A DNA stretch of 8,357 bases from a bacterium (GCA_023480605.1 JAMCWS010000147.1:1-8357); one strand, 5' to 3'. Counted from the first letter of the stretch, positions 1-6,499 are shown. Numbers and translations are program-made. The notes: generated from the sequence alone by a model not told the origin.

Positions 1-507
1 GATCAGCGCGGCGACCCCCGTGGCATTGTCGTTGGCGCCGGGGGTGCCGGGGGCGGAGTCATAATGGGCGCCGATGAGGAGAATTTCATCGGGACGCGCG
101 GCGCCGCGTATCTCGGCCACGATGTTACGGACCGCATGATCGCCGACCGCAAACGGCTGCGCGACCGGCGCCAGATCCGCGGCGGCAAAGGCGGCCTCGA
201 TATAACGGGCGGCGGCTTCGAGCGCCTCGGGCGCACAAACCAGGTTCCGTTCGCCGATTCCGCCGCGCTCGGGCGCGTCCGCCAGAGCGCGAACGTGCGC
301 TTCGAGCCGCCCGGCCAAGGCGGTCTCGCCGGGCGTCAGCGGACTCAGCGCCCCGCGATAAGAGTGTCCCGGCATCCAAGTCATCACGATGGATCCGATT
401 AAGAAGACGGCCGGCAGCAGTCCCGCCGCGGCGCCACGCGCGATCCAGCGGCCCCGCGCCGAAACCTTTCGCCCGATCACCGGCGTTGCGAGCCGACGCC
501 AACGCAT
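1..507 (-). CDS. M28 family zinc peptidase, N-terminal part (runs off the window)
   Basis: The reading frame is open from an ATG at 507 to the left edge and gives 169 residues, so the C-terminal half of the enzyme is outside the window. Residues about 27-44 form one hydrophobic segment after an Arg-rich start, as in a signal anchor, so the protease domain should lie outside the cytoplasm. The diagnostic part is residues 143-167: LLIGAHYDS followed by GANDNATGVAAL. In M28 aminopeptidases the His and Asp of H-x-D (H148, D150) are a zinc ligand and the residue that positions the metal site, and the Asp of the second motif (D160) bridges the two zincs. The Glu and distal His/Asp ligands lie beyond the edge. 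Members remove N-terminal residues from peptides; the exact specificity cannot be read here. A purine-rich stretch (GAGAAG) precedes the ATG; an in-frame GTG 24 bases upstream is possible. It lies 40 bp downstream of the pterin synthase gene on the same strand, so co-transcription is plausible. Confidence 0.88.
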   Translation of the reverse strand, partial: MRWRRLATPVIGRKVSARGRWIARGAAAGLLPAVFLIGSIVMTWMPGHSYRGALSPLTPGETALAGRLEAHVRALADAPERGGIGERNLVCAPEALEAAARYIEAAFAAADLAPVAQPFAVGDHAVRNIVAEIRGAARPDEILLIGAHYDSAPGTPGANDNATGVAALI

Positions 508-547
508 ATTATCTTCTCGTTTCACCGCGTCGGCGGTTCGGGCGGCT

Positions 548-949
548 TCACTCCTCGTACGTGGCCCACGAGTCGGGCGTCTCCCAGAGCGTGGCCTTGC
601 GCACGGGCAGGCCCAGTTCGCGCGTTTTGATGTATATCAGTTTGGCGATGGCTTCGGCGGTCGGATTATCGTCGATGAAATAAGCCGGCTCGTTGTGGGA
701 GCGCATATATTCGACGGCCGGGTCGTCGCGCTTGAGGATCATCCGGTGATCCAGGTTCTCGTCGATCCATTGCTTGATGAGTCGCTTGATGTCGCCGAAA
801 TCGGTCAGCATGCCGCGGCTGTCGAGCGTGTCGCCGCACAACTCGATTTCCACCCGCCCGTTATGCCCGTGCAGGTGGCGGCACTTGCCTGCGTAGTTTG
901 TCAGCCGATGACCGTAACAGAATTCAATGCTTTTGGTGACGCGGTACAT
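548..949 (-). CDS. queD: 6-carboxy-5,6,7,8-tetrahydropterin synthase (QueD/PTPS family)
   Basis: This 133-residue protein has the length and motifs of the QueD/6-pyruvoyl-tetrahydropterin synthase fold. QueD converts 7,8-dihydroneopterin triphosphate to 6-carboxytetrahydropterin, the second step towards queuosine and other 7-deazaguanines, in the cytoplasm. The C-x-x-x-H-G-H motif is present (C23 to H29). H14, H27 and H29 are the expected zinc ligands and C23 the catalytic cysteine; the CxxxHGH spacing is that of QueD rather than of the PTPS-III folate-type variant. The D67-H68 pair and the NPTAEAIA helix (95-102) are the usual later motifs, and E123 in LWET is the expected pterin-anchoring Glu. 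The start is supported by GGAAAGGA about 10 bases upstream. No other queuosine gene (queC, queE, queF) is visible nearby, so the step is encoded away from its pathway partners, or the product serves another pterin route. Confidence 0.92.
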   Translation of the reverse strand: MYRVTKSIEFCYGHRLTNYAGKCRHLHGHNGRVEIELCGDTLDSRGMLTDFGDIKRLIKQWIDENLDHRMILKRDDPAVEYMRSHNEPAYFIDDNPTAEAIAKLIYIKTRELGLPVRKATLWETPDSWATYEE

Positions 950-1017
950 CGGAGTCCATCCTTTCCGGTCGGCCGTTGCGGTTCCGGCCCTATCCTCAGG
1001 TTACCAGCAGGCGCTCC

Positions 1018-1059
1018 GGCGGGCCAGCAAAACCCGGCCCGCCCATCAAGGGCCTTGAT
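1018..1059. promoter_or_regulatory. Two adjacent inverted repeats in the queD leader
   Basis: GGCGGGCC at 1018-1025 pairs perfectly with GGCCCGCC at 1036-1043, giving an 8-bp GC stem with a 10-nt loop. Directly beside it, ATCAAGG at 1045-1051 pairs with CCTTGAT at 1053-1059, a near-perfect palindrome. Both lie 70-110 bp upstream of the queD start, downstream of the dihydrolase gene. Neither is followed by a T-run on either strand, so they do not look like an intrinsic terminator. They could be a rho-independent-like remnant, an operator, or a structured leader. No preQ1 riboswitch signature is recognisable. Confidence 0.4.
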
Positions 1060-1085
1060 CCGTCAGTAATCTTTCCACTCCGAAT

Positions 1086-1248
1086 AACCACTAAGACACA
1101 AAGACACCAAGTTAAGATAAATCAAATTCATGTGTTACGCTCCAAGGGTTTTGCGGTGAAATGATACCCAAATTTGGGTGACTTGCGAGATGCCGATTCT
1201 TTTTACTTGAGCCCATTGATTCCTTGGTGTCTTGGTGTCTTTGTGGTT
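1086..1248. repeat. 163-bp MITE-like element with 26-bp imperfect terminal inverted repeats
   Basis: The left end (1086-1111) begins AACCACTAAGACAC and the right end (1223-1248) is its reverse complement, matching at 24 of 26 positions. Each end contains tandem copies of a 9-mer close to AAGACACCA. The 111-bp interior is AT-richer than the flanking genes, holds no credible gene, and has a perfect 14-bp palindrome ACCCAAATTTGGGT at 1166-1179, near the centre. No transposase is encoded and no target-site duplication is clear. ACCACAAAGACACMAAG-like words are, from memory, common as dispersed intergenic repeats in environmental bacteria. The element fills most of the 340-bp gap between the dihydrolase stop and the queD start. 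It could be a non-autonomous mobile element or a folded repeat of the REP/BIME kind. Confidence 0.6.
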
Positions 1249-1289
1249 GGAATCCTTCGATATTGATGAAGGCCCAAGGTCGAGGGAGC

Positions 1290-3458
1290 CTATTCGCCTT
1301 GGCGGGATTCGGCTTCGAGCGACTCGATTTTGCGCGCCAGCAGGTTGAGAAATAATCCCACGTCGGTCACCACCGGCCGTGATTCGAACGATCCGCGGTC
1401 GGCCAGCTTGGTGGCGACGGCGGGGTTGATGTCGACGCAGACCATCTTGACCCCGGCCGGCGTCATGTTGCCCACGCCGATGGAATGAAGCATGGTTGAC
1501 AGCATCATGATCATTTCCGCGCCTTCCAGCAGCCGCGCGTATTCCGCCTGGGCGTCGATCAGGTTCATCCGCGTCTCGGGCAGGGGGCCGTCGTCGCGGA
1601 TCGATCCGGCCAGGCTGAAGGGAATCCGGTGACGCACCAGTTCATACATCAAACCGCCGCCGAGCATGCCCTGGCCGACGGCCGCGGCGATCCCGCCGCA
1701 GCGCCGGATGGCGTTGATGGCCTTCAGGTGGTGGCGGTGACCGCCGTGGAGCGCCACGCCGCGTCGCAGATCCACTCCCAGGCTCGTGCCATAAAGGGCC
1801 AGTTCGATGTCGTGGACGGCCAGGGCGTTGCCCGCCAGCACCGCCTGAACGTATCCGCGCCGCGCCAGTTCGCAGAGGTAAGGGATGCCGCCGGTATGCA
1901 CCACCACGGGGCCCGGAACCCAGACGATCCGGCCGCCGCGGCGGCGGATCTGGCGCATTTCCCAGGCGATGGCTTCGACCGCCTGCTCGACGCGGCGCTC
2001 GCTGGAGACGGCCGAGGCCATGAAACGGAATTCGCCGCGTTCCTCGCGCGCCTCGGTCGTGGCGTGCACGCGCAGGCCCTCGACGCCTACGACCACCTTC
2101 TGGCCGCGGCGAAGGTCGCGCATCAGGACCACCCGGGCAGTCGCCGCGCTATCGCCGCCGCCCTCGTCCACGACGATGACCCCGTCCATCCGCTGGCCGG
2201 AGACGCGCACCCATCCCCCGCCGACGCAGACGTCGGTGGGATAGATCGTCGTCGAGTAGAAATCCTCGGGCGCGACGCCGTCCTGTTCGACGACGGCCAG
2301 TTGCGCCGGCTGTCGTTCGCCCTCGTCCAGGCGGCCGCCCTGCTGCATAAGGTGGGCCAGAAGCTGGTCGAGCGCGCCGGCCGTGGGCGCGCCGATCGCC
2401 AGGCGCAGGTAAGAGGGATCCTCGTGGCGCGGGCCGGGGCGGAACTCCAATGTTTCGAAGGTTCCCCCGCCGCGGGTGATCAGATCGAGCACCTCGGCCA
2501 GCAGGCCCGAGTCGAGCAGGTGGCCCTGAAAGCTGACCGTCCGCCGGGCATATTCGGTGCGCGGGGCCGCGGCCCGCGGGGCGCGCCCTTCGTTCAGGCG
2601 CAGACACAGGCAGCGCGCCGACCCGCCGGCCAGCAGGAATTCCGAGAGCGTGATGCGCGCGACCGCATAATCCCACTCCGCAAGCCGCCGCTCCAGCGCC
2701 TCCGAGCAGTCGTGCAGGATGAGGGTGGAGCCGATTTCCACGCAATTGCACGCGAAATGCAGCGCGTCGAGTTCGCCGACGGCTAATCGCCGGTCGGCGC
2801 TCACGCGCGTCTCGATCAGTCTGCGCGAACGTTCGTCGAAGGCCGCCGGATAATAGAGCATCCGTCCGCCGGCCAGGGGAGCCAGGCACGTGTCGAGGTG
2901 GTAGAAACGCGGATCAACCAGCCGCAGTGGAACGACTTCGATATCGAATTCCTCGGCGACATAAACGCACGCGTCCAGCACGGTTCGTATGCCGTAACCC
3001 AGCCAAAGGAGATCAGCGCCACGGTCGGGCAGCGCGTCGCCGGCCCCCTCGAAGTAAATGCCGCGCGGCAATTCGACCACCTCGAATCCGCGCCCCTCGA
3101 ACCATTCCTTGTATATCGGCTCCTCGGCCTGGCGCTCCCGGTGGCGGAAGTGGGCCGCCAGGGCTTTGCCCCCCAACGCCAGGCCAGCATTGGCGGTGAA
3201 AACGAGGTCGGGGCGCCCCGGGACGGGCCTCAGTAATTCGACTTCGCCGCCCTCTCCCCGGATCCGATCATAAAGCCGCCGCCACTGGCCGGTCGCGGCC
3301 TCCGGACAGGTCCGGCCGACGTTTCCCTCCATCCAGGGATTGATGACGTAGTCGATGGCATAAAAATCGGGCGGACACATGAGATAGGCGGCGCGTCCGG
3401 CCGCCGGCGGCGTCGCCGGCGCCGCGCCCTGCGCGTGTCCAGTTTCCTGAGTGGCCAT
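1290..3458 (-). CDS. Arginine dihydrolase / ornithine cyclodeaminase fusion (AgrE/ArgZ-like)
   Basis: This 722-residue protein joins two catabolic domains. Residues about 23-295 are an amidinotransferase-fold arginine dihydrolase, which turns arginine into ornithine, CO2 and ammonia. Residues about 303-708 are the LOR/SDH-type domain (TIGR00300) known as an NAD-dependent ornithine cyclodeaminase that makes proline. In the first domain, E137 (YFEGAGD), H187 (YHLDT) and C283 (GGSARCL) correspond, with a constant offset of 19, to the Glu118-His168-Cys264 triad I recall for cyanobacterial ArgZ/AgrE. N90 in FTANAGL matches Asn71, the residue tied to dihydrolase rather than deiminase chemistry. The second domain opens with RTVSFQGHLLDSG and has the conserved HGGHRHHLKAINA and GVGNMTPAG stretches. 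An Ala/Pro-rich tail (1-22) precedes the first domain. The start is fixed by GGGAGG six bases upstream and by a strong promoter. The protein would act in the cytoplasm to release nitrogen from arginine. No proline dehydrogenase gene is next to it. No truncation or frameshift is seen. Confidence 0.9.
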   Translation of the reverse strand: MATQETGHAQGAAPATPPAAGRAAYLMCPPDFYAIDYVINPWMEGNVGRTCPEAATGQWRRLYDRIRGEGGEVELLRPVPGRPDLVFTANAGLALGGKALAAHFRHRERQAEEPIYKEWFEGRGFEVVELPRGIYFEGAGDALPDRGADLLWLGYGIRTVLDACVYVAEEFDIEVVPLRLVDPRFYHLDTCLAPLAGGRMLYYPAAFDERSRRLIETRVSADRRLAVGELDALHFACNCVEIGSTLILHDCSEALERRLAEWDYAVARITLSEFLLAGGSARCLCLRLNEGRAPRAAAPRTEYARRTVSFQGHLLDSGLLAEVLDLITRGGGTFETLEFRPGPRHEDPSYLRLAIGAPTAGALDQLLAHLMQQGGRLDEGERQPAQLAVVEQDGVAPEDFYSTTIYPTDVCVGGGWVRVSGQRMDGVIVVDEGGGDSAATARVVLMRDLRRGQKVVVGVEGLRVHATTEAREERGEFRFMASAVSSERRVEQAVEAIAWEMRQIRRRGGRIVWVPGPVVVHTGGIPYLCELARRGYVQAVLAGNALAVHDIELALYGTSLGVDLRRGVALHGGHRHHLKAINAIRRCGGIAAAVGQGMLGGGLMYELVRHRIPFSLAGSIRDDGPLPETRMNLIDAQAEYARLLEGAEMIMMLSTMLHSIGVGNMTPAGVKMVCVDINPAVATKLADRGSFESRPVVTDVGLFLNLLARKIESLEAESRQGE

Positions 3459-3517
3459 CGGGCGCCTCCCTTGCCATGCAGGCTCTGATAACTTTTGTCT
3501 CTTCCCAACCCATAGTT

Positions 3518-3547
3518 ATTATATCACCACAAAAAAAGGCTTGCCAA
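3518..3547 (-). promoter_or_regulatory. Sigma-70-type promoter for the arginine dihydrolase gene
   Basis: Reading the minus strand, TTGGCA (3542-3547, five of six to the -35 consensus) is followed after 18 bases by a perfect TATAAT (3518-3523). Transcription would start near 3511, giving a leader of about 50 bases that ends in GGGAGG (3465-3470) and the ATG at 3458. The spacer contains a run of seven T. On the plus strand, TTGTCT (3495-3500) and TTATAT (3519-3524) overlap the same stretch and could serve the divergent gene, but that match is weak. Confidence 0.7.
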
Positions 3548-3640
3548 CCGCCGGTCGTCGGCGAAGATGGTCATTCATGTGCGGTGATGGATTGCGCGGG
3601 CGGCGCGGCAGGAGCCGCCGGAACGGCAAGGGGCGGCCAG

Positions 3641-3646
3641 AAGGAG
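3641..3646 (+). promoter_or_regulatory. Ribosome binding site that sets the start of the URO-D-like gene
   Basis: AAGGAG lies eight bases before the ATG at 3655. The frame stays open upstream to an ATG at 3451, but that stretch overlaps the start of the divergent gene and its promoter, has no good ribosome binding site, and encodes nothing resembling the family. The start at 3655 is therefore preferred. Confidence 0.8.
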
Positions 3647-3654
3647 CGGTCTAT

Positions 3655-4731
3655 ATGTCATATGCCGACGGCTGGGCGGCCCTGAATCTCGAAATGCCCC
3701 GGCGGGTGCCGCGGACGGAGTATTCGGCCGAGTTCCACTGGCCTCTCGTCCGTGCCGTGACGGGCCTGACCGTCGAAGAGACCAGTCCGCCCAACGCGCA
3801 GGCTCGCGCCCGCCAGGCATTCATGAAGGCCTGGCGATTCGATCTTTGCTGGTCCACCCTCATCAACGCGAATATCTTCACGGACCTGCGCACCCGGATG
3901 GGCCACGCCGTCTACCGTGAGGGCGGCATGGACTTCGACACGCGCCGTGAATCGCCCTTCGCCGATCTCGAACAGGTGCTGGCGTTCGATCCCCGGCGCT
4001 CCTGGGGCGAACGCGACGGCCGCGCCCTGACCCGGGCCTTCGAGGACCACTACCGCGCCGCCTGCCGTTTCTACCCCGACGCGGTCAACATGACCGGCGT
4101 CTACGTGACCTGCATCTCGGGCCTGATCGACATCTTCGGCTGGGATAATCTGCTGCGGGCGCTGGGCGCTTCGCCGCGCGGGTTGGGCGCCCTCGTGGGC
4201 CGTTACGCCGCCTGGTTGCAGCAGTATTTCGATGCCCTCGCCGCCGCCGACGTGCCCGTGGTGATGGTGCACGACGACATCGTCTGGACGTCGGGGCCGT
4301 TTTACAAAGCCGATTGGTATCGCGAGTTCGTCTTTCCCGCTTACCGGCGTTACCTTGCGCCCCTGCTCGAGAGCGGCAAGAAGATCCTCTTCACCAGCGA
4401 CGGCAACTACACCGAATTCCTGGAAGACGTGGTGGCCTGCGGTTTCCATGGACTCGTGATGGAACCGACGACCGACATGGCCGGTTTCGCCGCGCGCCAC
4501 GGGCGGACGCACGCCTTCATCGGCAACGCCGACACGCGCATCCTGCTCTCGGGCGACCGCTCGGCGATCCGCGCCGAGGTCGAGCGCTGCATGGCCGTTG
4601 GCAAGGAGTGCCCCGGATTTTTCATGGCCGTCGGCAACCACATCCCGCCCAACACGCCGGTCGACGCGGCGTTGTATTACAACGAAGTTTACGAGGCACT
4701 GAGCCGGCGGCAGGGACGATCAGCAGCGTGA
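3655..4731 (+). CDS. Uroporphyrinogen decarboxylase (URO-D) superfamily protein
   Basis: The 358-residue product has the length and layout of the URO-D/corrinoid-methyltransferase superfamily (COG0407 type), a TIM barrel. Recognisable blocks are VVMVHDDIVWTSGPF (202-216), the ILFTSDGNYTEFLEDV stretch (244-259), CGFHGLVMEP (262-271) and the C-terminal FMAVGNHIPPNTPVDAALYY (323-342). True HemE decarboxylates uroporphyrinogen III, while MtaA/MtbA/CmuA relatives move methyl groups between corrinoids and thiols through a Zn site built from H-x-C plus a later Cys. Here the H-x-C position reads T-S-D (247-249) and the later Cys position reads N-H (328-329), so the methyltransferase zinc site appears lost. 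The N-terminal substrate-binding Arg motif of HemE is also not evident. The substrate is unknown. It heads a rightward run with two glycosidase genes, 140 bp before the fucosidase, which suggests a role in carbohydrate use or its regulation, but that is inference. The next gene's separate leader may mean it is transcribed alone. Confidence 0.82.
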   Translation: MSYADGWAALNLEMPRRVPRTEYSAEFHWPLVRAVTGLTVEETSPPNAQARARQAFMKAWRFDLCWSTLINANIFTDLRTRMGHAVYREGGMDFDTRRESPFADLEQVLAFDPRRSWGERDGRALTRAFEDHYRAACRFYPDAVNMTGVYVTCISGLIDIFGWDNLLRALGASPRGLGALVGRYAAWLQQYFDALAAADVPVVMVHDDIVWTSGPFYKADWYREFVFPAYRRYLAPLLESGKKILFTSDGNYTEFLEDVVACGFHGLVMEPTTDMAGFAARHGRTHAFIGNADTRILLSGDRSAIRAEVERCMAVGKECPGFFMAVGNHIPPNTPVDAALYYNEVYEALSRRQGRSAA

Positions 4732-4825
4732 CATAGACGCAATCCAAGATCGAATAGTCTGGTTGGAGTTCAAACTTCAGCTTGATATTCGAATCGCGAA
4801 AACGCATCGAAAAAAATGATGCTGA

Positions 4826-4850
4826 CGGTTAGTCACATGAAGTCTAACCG
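4826..4850 (+). promoter_or_regulatory. Inverted repeat in the fucosidase leader (operator or hairpin)
   Basis: CGGTTAG (4826-4832) and CTAACCG (4844-4850) are perfect reverse complements separated by 11 bases. The repeat ends seven bases before the AAAGGA ribosome binding site (4858-4863). The absence of a T-run argues against a terminator. The spacing between arm centres is 18 bp, so it could be a repressor operator or an RNA hairpin near the start of translation. The rest of the 140-bp gap shows no convincing -35/-10 pair. Confidence 0.35.
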
Positions 4851-4871
4851 CAACAGGAAAGGAACCCGCCA

Positions 4872-6185
4872 ATGAGCAAAGCCGCCCGAAAAAACACGGC
4901 CGCCTCCGCCCCGGCCGACAAGATGCAGTGGTGGACCGAGGCCCGCTTCGGGATGTTCATTCATTGGGGCCTTTATGCCCTGGCCGCGCGGCACGAGTGG
5001 GTCAAGCAACGCGAACGGATCCCCGACGAGGTTTATCAGAAGTATTTCGACCACTTCGACCCCGACCTCTACGACCCGGCCGCGTGGGCGCGAATGGCCA
5101 AGGCCGCCGGCATGAAATACGTCGTCTTGACCACCAAGCACCACGAAGGTTTCTGCCTGTGGGACAGCCGATACACCGATTACAAGGCGCCCAACACGCC
5201 CTGCGGCCGCGACCTGCTGCGCCCGTTCGTCGACGCCTTCCGGGCCGAGGGGCTGCGCGTCGGGTTCTACTATTCGCTCATCGACTGGCACCACCCCGAG
5301 TTTCCCGTCGACCGGGTGCACCCGATGTGGACAAACGATGAGTTCAAGCGCGCCCACGCCGGACGTGATGTGCGCAAGTATGCCGATTACCTCTACCATC
5401 AGGTCGAGGAATTAATGACGGACTTCGGCACAGTCGACGTGCTCTTTCTCGACTTCAGTTACCCAGACCCGCAGGGAACGGGCAAAGGCCACGAAGATTG
5501 GCGGTCCGAACGGCTCCTTAAGATGATCCGCCGCCGCCAGCCCGGCATCATCGTCAACGATCGCCTCGACTGGCCGGGATTCGACTTCGTCACCCCCGAG
5601 CAGGTCATGGTGCGCCGCTGGCCCGAGCGCGACGGCCGGCGCGTGCCATGGGAAACCTGCCAGACCTTCTCCGGTTCGTGGGGCTATCACCGTGATGAGG
5701 CCACCTGGAAAGACGAACGCCAACTGCTGGCGCTCCTGATCGATACGGTCGGCAAGGGGGGCAACCTGCTGCTTAACGTCGGCCCCACGGCGCGCGGCAC
5801 TTTCGACGCGCGCGCCGCCGCCCGTCTGGAAGCCATGGGGCGTTGGATGCATGTCAACGGCCGTTCGATTTACGGCTGCACCCAGCCCCCCGATTGGGTG
5901 AAGCCCCCCGAACACTGCCGCGCCACGTGGAATCCGGCGACCGGCCGCCTTTATCTCCACCTCTTCGACTGGCCGTTGGGCACGCTTTACTGCGACGGAC
6001 TGGGCGGGCGGATCGAGTATGCCCAAATCCTGAGCGACGCGTCGGAGGTCGGGGTGAGGACCGGACCGGGGGGCCATTGGTTGAGCCGCGAGCAGGGAAT
6101 TACCGACGAGACGGCGATCCTGAGTCTGCCGGTGCTCAAGCCGGCCGACACGGTGCCGGTCATCGAAATTTTTCTCAAGCGTTAG
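4872..6185 (+). CDS. Alpha-L-fucosidase, glycoside hydrolase family 29
   Basis: This 437-residue protein is a compact GH29 enzyme, a retaining hydrolase that releases alpha-linked L-fucose. The N-terminal hallmark WWTEARFGMFIHWGLYA (20-36) is followed by MKYVVLTTKHHEGFCLWDS (81-99), GFYYSLIDWHHP (131-142) and DVLFLDFSYPDP (189-200). D194 sits where GH29 enzymes carry the catalytic nucleophile, at the end of a barrel strand. VNDR (228-231), ETCQTFSGSWGY (261-272) and NLLLNVGPTARG (298-309) complete the usual order. Residues 350-437 resemble the short beta-sandwich tail of the family. The acid/base residue cannot be named with confidence. There is no signal peptide: the start is basic and polar with no hydrophobic core, so the enzyme is probably cytoplasmic and acts on imported oligosaccharides. 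AAAGGA eight bases before the ATG supports the start. Its neighbours are the URO-D-like gene upstream and a second glycosidase downstream. Confidence 0.94.
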   Translation: MSKAARKNTAASAPADKMQWWTEARFGMFIHWGLYALAARHEWVKQRERIPDEVYQKYFDHFDPDLYDPAAWARMAKAAGMKYVVLTTKHHEGFCLWDSRYTDYKAPNTPCGRDLLRPFVDAFRAEGLRVGFYYSLIDWHHPEFPVDRVHPMWTNDEFKRAHAGRDVRKYADYLYHQVEELMTDFGTVDVLFLDFSYPDPQGTGKGHEDWRSERLLKMIRRRQPGIIVNDRLDWPGFDFVTPEQVMVRRWPERDGRRVPWETCQTFSGSWGYHRDEATWKDERQLLALLIDTVGKGGNLLLNVGPTARGTFDARAAARLEAMGRWMHVNGRSIYGCTQPPDWVKPPEHCRATWNPATGRLYLHLFDWPLGTLYCDGLGGRIEYAQILSDASEVGVRTGPGGHWLSREQGITDETAILSLPVLKPADTVPVIEIFLKR

Positions 6186-6193
6186 CGTAACGC
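6179..6193. other. Short inverted repeat overlapping the fucosidase stop codon
   Basis: GCGTTA (6179-6184) and TAACGC (6188-6193) flank a three-base centre, and the TAG stop lies inside the repeat. A 6-bp stem with a 3-nt loop can form in the mRNA. No T-run follows, so it is at most a weak 3' hairpin. Confidence 0.25.
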
Positions 6194-6218
6194 CCTGAAA
6201 TAACCAGGCATGTATTCA

Positions 6219-6372
6219 CGTGCTCGTGCTCGTGCTCGTGCACGTAATCGTGCTCGTGCACGTTATCGTGCTCGTGCACGTAATCGTGCTCGTAATCGAT
6301 ATTGGCCCAAGCGGTTTCGATTACGATTGCGATCTCGATAACGAGGACGGACACGACCACGAGCACGAGCGC
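6219..6372. repeat. Degenerate hexamer repeat element with two opposed arms
   Basis: From 6219 to 6296 there are 13 contiguous hexamers of the form CGT-NNN: GCT six times, GCA three times, AAT three times and TAT once. After a 22-bp centre (6297-6318), positions 6319-6372 carry nine 6-bp units (GATTAC, GATTGC, GATCTC, GATAAC and so on, ending GAGCAC, GAGCGC) that are the degenerate reverse complement of the same repeat. The two arms can pair in register, for example TAATCG at 6294-6299 with CGATTA at 6318-6323 around the centre. Both strands read through as low-complexity peptides (Leu-Val/His-Val on plus, His-Glu/Asp-Tyr on minus), without ribosome binding sites, so I do not call genes. Similar CGTGCTCGTAATCG tracts are, from memory, frequent in environmental bacterial genomes. 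Flanking 6186-6218 holds nothing else notable. Confidence 0.8.
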
Positions 6373-6499
6373 GGCAAAGGGGTTCCGATTGACCGGGCCA
6401 ACCTATATATTCAGGTTCTCACGCCCCGATGGAGCTTGATTTGTCCGCGGTCGCGTATACCATGGCATGATTCCGCGGGCGTGCCGGAGAGCGGCGGAC
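6373..6499 (+). other. Leader of the GHL6-type glycosidase gene, no clear promoter
   Basis: This 127-bp stretch separates the hexamer repeat from the next start codon. It contains TTGACC (6389-6394) and TATATT (6406-6411), but these are only 11 bases apart, too close for a sigma-70 promoter. GGAG at 6486-6489 lies about 10 bases before the ATG and is a modest ribosome binding site. Confidence 0.3.

Noticed and set aside
125..502. Minus-strand frame of 125 codons over the peptidase
   Set aside because: It is a shifted frame of the M28 gene. The frame starting at 507 carries the GAHYDS and GANDNATG motifs.
950..1085. preQ1 riboswitch upstream of queD
   Set aside because: The leader is GC-rich and lacks the short hairpin plus A-rich tail of the known preQ1 classes.
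1629..2786. Long open frame on the plus strand, 385 codons, opposite the arginine enzyme gene
   Set aside because: It lies wholly inside a gene with clear catalytic motifs on the other strand, has no recognisable domain, and reflects GC-rich third-position bias.
3658..4641. Minus-strand open frame of 327 codons opposite the URO-D-like gene
   Set aside because: It is antisense to a gene with family motifs and a good ribosome binding site, and its translation shows no known domain.
4764..4792. TTGGAG with GATATT as a promoter for the fucosidase
   Set aside because: The boxes match poorly and the spacing is about 15 bases, so it is not supportable.
6219..6372. Possible CRISPR array
   Set aside because: There are no spacers between conserved repeats. 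The units are contiguous hexamers, and no cas gene is present.
6389..6411. TTGACC/TATATT as a promoter for the last gene
   Set aside because: The 11-base spacing is far too short for sigma-70 recognition.
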